Shown here in pieces: positions 59,658 to 64,000 of a stretch of DNA of 64,000 nt. Made by a program: the position numbers and the translations under genes. The stretch's first letter is position 1. Every line of letters begins with the position of its first letter. The DNA is taken from contig NZ_DBGCTQ010000038.1 in assembly GCF_048388525.1 (NCBI RefSeq), forward strand, positions 1 through 64,000, in the 5' to 3' direction. The notes below the pieces were generated by a model. That model was not told the origin of the DNA and made no database searches. It worked only from the letters and a program-made list of their open reading frames with translations. Origin of the DNA: BQOK01 sp048388525. Lineage in GTDB: Bacteria; Bacillota; Clostridia; Oscillospirales; Ruminococcaceae.

Positions 59658-60938
59658 TCACAGCACCACAAAGCCGCCGGCAAGCTGCGCCGGCCGCAGG
59701 CTCGCGTGGGCCGAACCGATGCGCGCCTGCACCTTCTGCGCCCCGATGTTCCCCAAACGGAAATAGCCGGCGCCCTCCACCCCGGGGGCGGTCACCCGCA
59801 CAGTCAGATACAATGTTTCACCGTCGGCGCTTCGCACCTGCCAGGAATCCGGCAAATCGCCGTCGGTCACCATCACATCCCCTTTCAGGGCCTCGGGCAG
59901 TTCCAGATAATAGCCGTACTCCAGGTCGGCCACACCGAAGCTTTTTTCCTGCTCATACTCGCTGGTGTAGTCCATCCAGGCAATAAAGGAAAGGCGATTC
60001 ACCGTAAGCGCCCCCAGCCCCCCCGTGTCGATCTGGCGGGGGATCTCCACCGTGCCGTCGCCGTCGATGTCCTGGCTGCGCAGCAGGGGGGAATACCGCT
60101 GGGTAGCGTTGTACAGGTCGGTCTCGGTGATGGCCGCATACTCTCCCAGCTGCTGCAGGCGGGCGTCGTAATACAGGATCGCACTGGCCAGGCTCACGCC
60201 GCTGCCGGTCTGCCCGTCCAGGATCAGGTAGTAACTGCCATCCTCGCCAAGGCTGGAATACAGGCCCTCACAGCTGGTAAACTGGGGGTTCAGCGCCAGC
60301 TGCTGGGTGGAAATGAACCGCCCGCTCTCGGCGGTGAACAGCTTGAGCTGCATCCCTTCCCCCTGGGAGGAGCTGATGATCACCAGGTCGTTTGCACCGC
60401 TGCCGGTGATATCCCGCAGCTCATATTGGGAATAGCTTTCATGCAGCACCTCGCTCAGGGTCTGCTGCTGGTAATCGTAAACCGCCAGATATTTTTCGCC
60501 CGAGGCGCTGGCATAGCCCACCAGCAGCTGGGTGCCGCCGGTGGCCTGAATCGAAGCGGTGGCTATGCTCTCCACCGTGGTTGCCAGGCCCTCCTTTTCC
60601 TGGGTCACGGCCCAGGTGCCCTCCTGCTGTTCCAGCACCGCCACATGAACGTTCTGGCCTTTGGCCGCGCTCACATAAAACACCGCAGCGTCGGTGCGGC
60701 CATCGCCGTTCCAATCCCCGAACACGAACGGCGAAAGCGGCCCACCGGTGGACTGGGTCGGATACTTCAGCTGCGGCGCCTCGCCCAGATACGCCGTAAG
60801 TGCTTTTTGCACCTGGCTCTGTTCACCGGTAAGCTGGGGCGCGCGCAGCAGCTCGTCCACCCCCGCAGGCGCCATGGAACAACCGGAAAGAAGGCAGGCG
60901 GCTGCCAGCGCCAGGCACAAGCGCCGGATACATCTCAT
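59658..60938 (-). CDS. Lipoprotein with FG-GAP/VCBS-like calcium-site repeats
   Basis: This 426-aa secreted lipoprotein has a signal peptide with lipobox LSGC (Cys20) and a body likely folded as a beta-propeller. Several Asp-rich repeats of the DxxGDGxxD type appear: FGDWNGDGRTDAAVF, DITGSGANDLVI and DIDGDGTVEIPR. Such repeats bind calcium in integrin-like FG-GAP proteins. AAAGGAGG precedes the ATG at 60938. As first gene before the response regulator and kinase, it may feed an envelope signal to the kinase; this is inferred from position only. Function is otherwise unknown. Confidence 0.8.
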   Translation of the reverse strand: MRCIRRLCLALAAACLLSGCSMAPAGVDELLRAPQLTGEQSQVQKALTAYLGEAPQLKYPTQSTGGPLSPFVFGDWNGDGRTDAAVFYVSAAKGQNVHVAVLEQQEGTWAVTQEKEGLATTVESIATASIQATGGTQLLVGYASASGEKYLAVYDYQQQTLSEVLHESYSQYELRDITGSGANDLVIISSSQGEGMQLKLFTAESGRFISTQQLALNPQFTSCEGLYSSLGEDGSYYLILDGQTGSGVSLASAILYYDARLQQLGEYAAITETDLYNATQRYSPLLRSQDIDGDGTVEIPRQIDTGGLGALTVNRLSFIAWMDYTSEYEQEKSFGVADLEYGYYLELPEALKGDVMVTDGDLPDSWQVRSADGETLYLTVRVTAPGVEGAGYFRLGNIGAQKVQARIGSAHASLRPAQLAGGFVVL

Positions 60939-60984
60939 AGGGCCGCCTCCTTTCCGGGATGCTCTGTGGAGCTATATAGAAGTT

Positions 60985-61017
60985 ATTATATCACGAAAGC
61001 GCAGCATCGTGATATAA
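60985..61017 (-). promoter_or_regulatory. -10 element and inverted repeat before the lipoprotein operon
   Basis: On the minus strand TATAAT (60985-60990) precedes the lipoprotein gene by 47 bases; no clear -35. TTATATCACG (60986-60995) is repeated inverted at 61008-61017 and again direct at 61096-61105 in the end of the ZIP gene, suggesting a bound motif. Confidence 0.4.
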
Positions 61018-61076
61018 TGCGCACTGCGGCCGGTTGCCCCTTGGGGGGCGAGGCCGCGCGCCTTAAAATGAAATAC

Positions 61077-61097
61077 AATAACCACAACGTGGTTATT
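61077..61097 (-). terminator. Terminator-like hairpin after the ZIP gene
   Basis: AATAACCAC and GTGGTTATT (9-bp perfect arms, 3-nt loop) just after the ZIP stop on the minus strand, followed by GTATTTCATTTT. Confidence 0.5.
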
Positions 61098-61100
61098 ATA

Positions 61101-61865
61101 TCACGAAAGCACGCTGATTCCAAGTGTCATCACCACCAGGCCCGCGCCAAAGCCCGCGGCCGTCCACCCTTTTTTGTCAAAGCCAAAGCCCGTGGGCAGC
61201 AGTTCAAACACGCTTACCCAGCTCATGATGCCCGCCACAAGCACCACCAGGCCGTTCAAAAAGCCGGGGGTCAAAAAGCGGCCCAGCACAAAAAACGCCA
61301 GCGCCGCCCCCACCGGCTCGGCCAGGCCGGACAAAAAGGCGGCCCCCACCGCCTTTGCACGGCTGCCTGTGGCATAATAAAGAGGTGCTGCCACCGCCAG
61401 CCCCTCCGGCAGGTTGTGCAGGCCGATGGCCAGTGCCAGCCGCAGCCCCACCTGGGGGTCCGCCACCCCCGTGAACAGGGTCAGAATGCCCTCCGGCAGG
61501 TTGTGCAGCAGCAGGGCCAGGGCGGTGACCAGGGCGCTGCGCAGCACCCGGGCCTTTTGGCTGTCGCCCACGCCCCGGAACGCCTTTTCCTCCGGCAGAA
61601 CCCCTTCCAGCAGCCCCGCCACCACCATGCCCATACACAGAAGGCTCGCCGCGGCAAGGCCCGCCCCCCAGGGTGAAAAGGCCGCCAGATATTCCCCCAG
61701 GGCAGCGGGCAGCATATCGGCCAGGCTCACGGTAAGCATCACGCCCGCCGCAAACCCCATGGCCAGCGCCATGATCCGCTTGCCCGGCCGCCGCACCACC
61801 GCCGCCATGCCTCCCAGCGTGGTGGCCAATCCCGCCAGCGCTGTAACAATGAGCGCGTGCAACAT
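61101..61865 (-). CDS. ZIP family divalent metal transporter
   Basis: This 254-aa membrane protein imports zinc or related divalent metals. It has about eight helices and the ZIP signature in helices 4 and 5: LALLLHNLPEGILTLFTGVA and ALAIGLHNLPEGLAVAAPLY, two HNLPEG metal-site motifs as in ZupT. ATG at 61865 is chosen because GGGGTG lies 6 bases upstream; a GTG 9 bases earlier lies inside that site. The ribosome binding site is inside a 17-bp perfect hairpin (61871-61910), so translation may be regulated. Confidence 0.92.
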   Translation of the reverse strand: MLHALIVTALAGLATTLGGMAAVVRRPGKRIMALAMGFAAGVMLTVSLADMLPAALGEYLAAFSPWGAGLAAASLLCMGMVVAGLLEGVLPEEKAFRGVGDSQKARVLRSALVTALALLLHNLPEGILTLFTGVADPQVGLRLALAIGLHNLPEGLAVAAPLYYATGSRAKAVGAAFLSGLAEPVGAALAFFVLGRFLTPGFLNGLVVLVAGIMSWVSVFELLPTGFGFDKKGWTAAGFGAGLVVMTLGISVLS

Positions 61866-61870
61866 AAACA

Positions 61871-61910
61871 ACACCCCATATCCTTGTTTTTGTACAAGGA
61901 TATGGGGTGT
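61871..61910 (-). promoter_or_regulatory. 17-bp perfect hairpin covering the ZIP ribosome binding site
   Basis: ACACCCCATATCCTTGT (61871-61887) pairs exactly with 61894-61910 across a 6-base loop. On the minus strand the 3' arm ends GGGGTGT, which is the ZIP ribosome binding site. A short TTGTTT follows, so it could also end the deoC transcript. Regulation by metal, temperature or a protein is possible. Confidence 0.6.
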
Positions 61911-61949
61911 CCGCTTCGGTTATGTGGGGCCGCGCGTGCGAAACGCCGC

Positions 61950-62615
61950 TCAGTAGCCGGCCGCCTCTTCGCCTGCGAGCAGTTTTACCGCGCGGCTGGT
62001 GCCCAGCCGGTCGGCTCCCAGCGCAATGAATTTCTCCATGTCTTCCACCGTGGAAATGCCGCCCGCCGCCTTGATCTTGCAGCGGCCGCGGCAGCACCGG
62101 GCGAACAGTTCAATATCCGCAAAGGTGGCGCCCGCGATGGAAAAGCCGGTGCTGGTCTTGATGAAATCGGCGCCTGCCTCGCACACCAGGTCACACGTTT
62201 TTTCTTTTTCCGCGTCGGTGAGCAGGCAGGTTTCGATGATAACCTTGAGCACCTTTGTGCCCACCGCCCGCTTCACGGCGGCGATCTCGTCCCGCACAAA
62301 GTCATACTCGCCGTTTTTCAGCCGGCCGATATTGATCACCATATCCACCTCGGCGGCGCCGTTTTCAATGGCGGTGCGCGCCTCGAACACCTTGGTGGCG
62401 GTGTCGGTGGCCCCCAGGGGGAAACCCACCACCGTGCATACCGGCACCGCGCCATGCAGGTACTCCGCAGCCTGCTTTACATATCCGGGGTTGATGCAGA
62501 TCGAGGCGGTGTGGTGCTCCCTGGCCTCGTCGCAGATCGTTTGAATTTCCGGCCAGGTGGCGGCCGCGGTGAGCAGGGTGTGATCCACCCTGGCCAGGAT
62601 GGCTTGTTTCTCCAT
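61950..62615 (-). CDS. deoC: Deoxyribose-phosphate aldolase
   Basis: DeoC splits deoxyribose-5-phosphate into glyceraldehyde-3-phosphate and acetaldehyde in deoxynucleoside catabolism. The 221-aa class I aldolase has VDHTLLTAAAT, VVGFPLGA, LKVIIETCLL and the Schiff-base Lys in FIKTSTGF, followed by KAAGGIST with the second Lys. The ATG at 62615 overlaps the stop of a 48-aa membrane protein (TAATG), so they are translated together. Confidence 0.95.
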   Translation of the reverse strand: MEKQAILARVDHTLLTAAATWPEIQTICDEAREHHTASICINPGYVKQAAEYLHGAVPVCTVVGFPLGATDTATKVFEARTAIENGAAEVDMVINIGRLKNGEYDFVRDEIAAVKRAVGTKVLKVIIETCLLTDAEKEKTCDLVCEAGADFIKTSTGFSIAGATFADIELFARCCRGRCKIKAAGGISTVEDMEKFIALGADRLGTSRAVKLLAGEEAAGY

Positions 62616-62761
62616 TATTTGATGTGTCCCCCCAGCTTGCAGTTTTTGCACTGGCGGGCCTTGCTCATGCCAATGGCGCTGAACACGATGGCGGTCACCG
62701 ACACGGCTGCGCCGATGATGCCCAGGATCAGCCCGGTGAGGCGAAATGCGAACCCTTTCAT
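62615..62761 (-). CDS. 48-aa single-pass membrane protein coupled to deoC
   Basis: This 48-aa protein starts at 62761 behind AGGAGG. It has one hydrophobic segment (LTGLILGIIGAAVSVTAIVF, about residues 8-29) and a short basic, cysteine-containing tail (KARQCKNCKLGGHIK) with a CxxC. It is too short for usual gene finders. Its stop overlaps the deoC start. I do not recognise a family. The strong ribosome binding site and overlap suggest that it is real. Confidence 0.65.
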   Translation of the reverse strand: MKGFAFRLTGLILGIIGAAVSVTAIVFSAIGMSKARQCKNCKLGGHIK

Positions 62762-62833
62762 AAAAAGCCTCCTGTCGTTTTGTGGCCGCAGCGGCCCGCG
62801 TTTGGCCGCGGATCGGCCATATTTTCTGGCTTT

Positions 62834-62839
62834 AGTATA
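62834..62839 (-). promoter_or_regulatory. -10 element TATACT for the small protein-deoC unit
   Basis: TATACT on the minus strand, 73 bases before the 48-aa gene; no clear -35. Confidence 0.35.
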
Positions 62840-62891
62840 CCACAGACCGGCCTGGCCCGCCACCCCCTTTTTATGGGGCAGACCTAGGTTT

Positions 62892-63833
62892 TCAAACGCC
62901 ACTTTTTTCCCGTCGGCGGGCATACCGGCGCACCAGCAGCGGCGACAGGACCGCCGTGAGCACGGCGGCCATGGCAAGCTGGGCTGTGGCCGCAGCGGCG
63001 CCCGCGGTGTACTGCGGTATCAGCTGGGCCGCCATGGCCGGCACGGCGGTGGTCACCCCCGCCACATTGCACAGCGCAATGCCCGCGGTCCCGTCGCCTC
63101 CCAGCGCCAGCCGGTCCAGCAGCAACATTGCGGGCAGGCTTGCCGCCAGGAACAGCGCCGTCAGCAAAAGGCCCCCCGGCCCGGCCCGCAGCGCCGCGAT
63201 CAAATTGATCGAACTGCCCAGCCCAAGGCCGAGAAACGGCAGCAGGATCGCGCTGCCCGGCGCCACAAAAGCCGCCAGCTCCCGGTCCAGGTTCCCCAGC
63301 AGGATGCCCAGCACAAAGGGCACAAGCGCGACCAACAGGCTTTTGAGATCCGGCGTGGCGCCTGCGCTGACACACAGCACGAACAAGGGCAGCTGCGGCA
63401 CCCCCAGCAAATTCAGGGGTCCATAGGCCGCCCGCTGGCTCTCACCGCCGTACTGCTGCATCAGCGCCAGATACAGGCCCGGGTTGCAGCTGGCAAGCGC
63501 GGGCACCAGAGCCAGCTCGGTCAGGCCCCAAAGCCCTCCGCTCTGCCAGCGCCCCAGCGCCCAGCCCGCCAGGCAGGCCAGCCCTATCTTCACAAGGGCC
63601 GGCAGCAGGCTGCCACGCAGCGCCCCGGGGAGCTGCCTTACCCGGATCTGCGCGCCCGTGATGAAAAGCACCATACCGATGCAGGCCATCACCCCGCCGG
63701 AGGAACACACCGCCGTGACCGGCCCGCCCGCCAAAAGCGCGCCGGGCCACAGGGTGTTGATCACCGCAGCCAGCAGCATGGGCAGCAGCAAAAGCCCGCC
63801 CGGCACCACCCGCATCCCCCGGAGCAGTTTCAT
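62892..63833 (-). CDS. 2-keto-3-deoxygluconate permease-like transporter
   Basis: This 313-aa membrane protein has about ten helices and KdgT-family features: VVPGGLLLLPMLLAAVINTL, VTAVCSSGGVMACIGMVLFI followed by TGAQI, and a C-terminal LCNVAGVTTAVPAMAAQL resembling the repeated core. The ATG at 63833 is preferred, since AAGGA abuts the one at 63842. KdgT imports 2-keto-3-deoxygluconate by proton symport; no matching catabolic genes are near, so the substrate is unsure. A bile-acid/sodium-symporter-like fold is shared. Confidence 0.78.
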   Translation of the reverse strand: MKLLRGMRVVPGGLLLLPMLLAAVINTLWPGALLAGGPVTAVCSSGGVMACIGMVLFITGAQIRVRQLPGALRGSLLPALVKIGLACLAGWALGRWQSGGLWGLTELALVPALASCNPGLYLALMQQYGGESQRAAYGPLNLLGVPQLPLFVLCVSAGATPDLKSLLVALVPFVLGILLGNLDRELAAFVAPGSAILLPFLGLGLGSSINLIAALRAGPGGLLLTALFLAASLPAMLLLDRLALGGDGTAGIALCNVAGVTTAVPAMAAQLIPQYTAGAAAATAQLAMAAVLTAVLSPLLVRRYARRREKSGV

Positions 63834-63854
63834 TGCCCCCATTCCTTTCTTGCC

Positions 63855-63889
63855 AAAAAAGGCCGCCCGGAAAACTCCGCGCGGCCTTT
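63855..63889 (-). terminator. Terminator of the S1-domain gene
   Basis: On the minus strand, stem AAAGGCCGC with GCGGCCTTT followed by TTTT. Confidence 0.8.
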
Positions 63890-63905
63890 ACATGTTTTAC
63901 GAAAA

Positions 63906-64000
63906 TTAATCTTCGCCCTCTTCGGCCTGCTCGTCGTCGTTCAGCAGAGCCTTCATGGACAGGCTGATGCGCTTTTTGTCAAAATCGACGTCCAGCAGCT
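63906..64000 (-). CDS. S1 RNA-binding domain protein, C-terminal end (partial)
   Basis: Only the last 31 residues are in the window: VDFDKKRISLSMKALL followed by an acidic tail DDEQAEEGED. This is the last strand of an S1 domain. The acidic end and the presence of a terminator fit the C-terminus of ribosomal protein S1 or the IspH-S1 fusion common in Clostridia; other S1-domain proteins remain possible. Confidence 0.7.
   Translation of the reverse strand, partial: LLDVDFDKKRISLSMKALLNDDEQAEEGED

Overview
The window reads as a chromosomal segment of a GC-rich, Gram-positive, anaerobic gut-type Clostridia bacterium, most likely Oscillospiraceae/Ruminococcaceae-like. The evidence is SpoIIID (a mother-cell sporulation regulator), GlgC/GlgD paired ADP-glucose pyrophosphorylase, RpiR-controlled sialic acid genes, DUF1385 next to prmC, strong AGGAGG ribosome binding sites, frequent GTG/TTG starts and strong G/C bias at third codon positions. 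The genus is an inference. I saw no rRNA, tRNA, CRISPR array, transposase or phage structural gene.

Layout. 1-2.5 kb: end of an RND efflux operon (TetR, HlyD-type adaptor, first codons of an RND pump). The pump gene is broken by a head-to-head inversion junction near position 95. 2.7-5.5 kb: GNAT, DUF554, purA with a promoter-plus-terminator leader. 5.9-7.9 kb (+): XRE regulator, unknown winged-helix-like protein, spoIIID, and a thioredoxin-reductase-like flavoprotein preceded by a consensus CRP/FNR-type site. 8.1-13.9 kb: LysR regulator divergent from an operon that converts D/L-aspartate to fumarate, malate and pyruvate (aspA, Asp racemase, malic enzyme, fumC). 14.2-18.4 kb: heterodimeric ABC exporter and uridine kinase. 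18.5-19.5 kb: AT-richer cassette with two duplicated 70-aa HTH proteins divergent from a DUF6809-like gene, with a perfect 22-bp operator. 19.5-27.3 kb: serine beta-lactamase-like protein and the glycogen operon glgB-C-D-A, followed by three tandem copies of an unrecognised small protein family.

27.6-38.6 kb: sialic acid catabolism. A sugar ABC importer, CE7-like esterase, NanA, AGE-type epimerase and ROK kinase lie on the minus strand. Two RpiR regulators lie on the plus strand, the second co-transcribed with an unusual YhcH (NanQ-like)-SGNH hydrolase fusion. 38.7-47.5 kb: one eight-gene operon of a URO-D-family protein, GntR regulator, complete oligopeptide-type ABC importer and M20 dipeptidase; its substrate is unknown. 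47.8-53.6 kb: housekeeping genes pgsA, rimO, recX, recA, prmC and DUF1385. 53.6-60.9 kb: an operon of a repeat-containing lipoprotein, an OmpR/EnvZ-type two-component pair and two paralogous GT-C-like polytopic membrane proteins. 61-64 kb: ZIP metal transporter with a long hairpin over its ribosome binding site, deoC coupled to a 48-aa membrane protein, a KdgT-like permease, and the C-terminal end of an S1-domain protein.

The strongest candidates for undescribed biology are the three small paralogues behind glgA, the YhcH-SGNH fusion, the HTH pair/DUF6809 cassette, and the URO-D/Opp/M20 operon.
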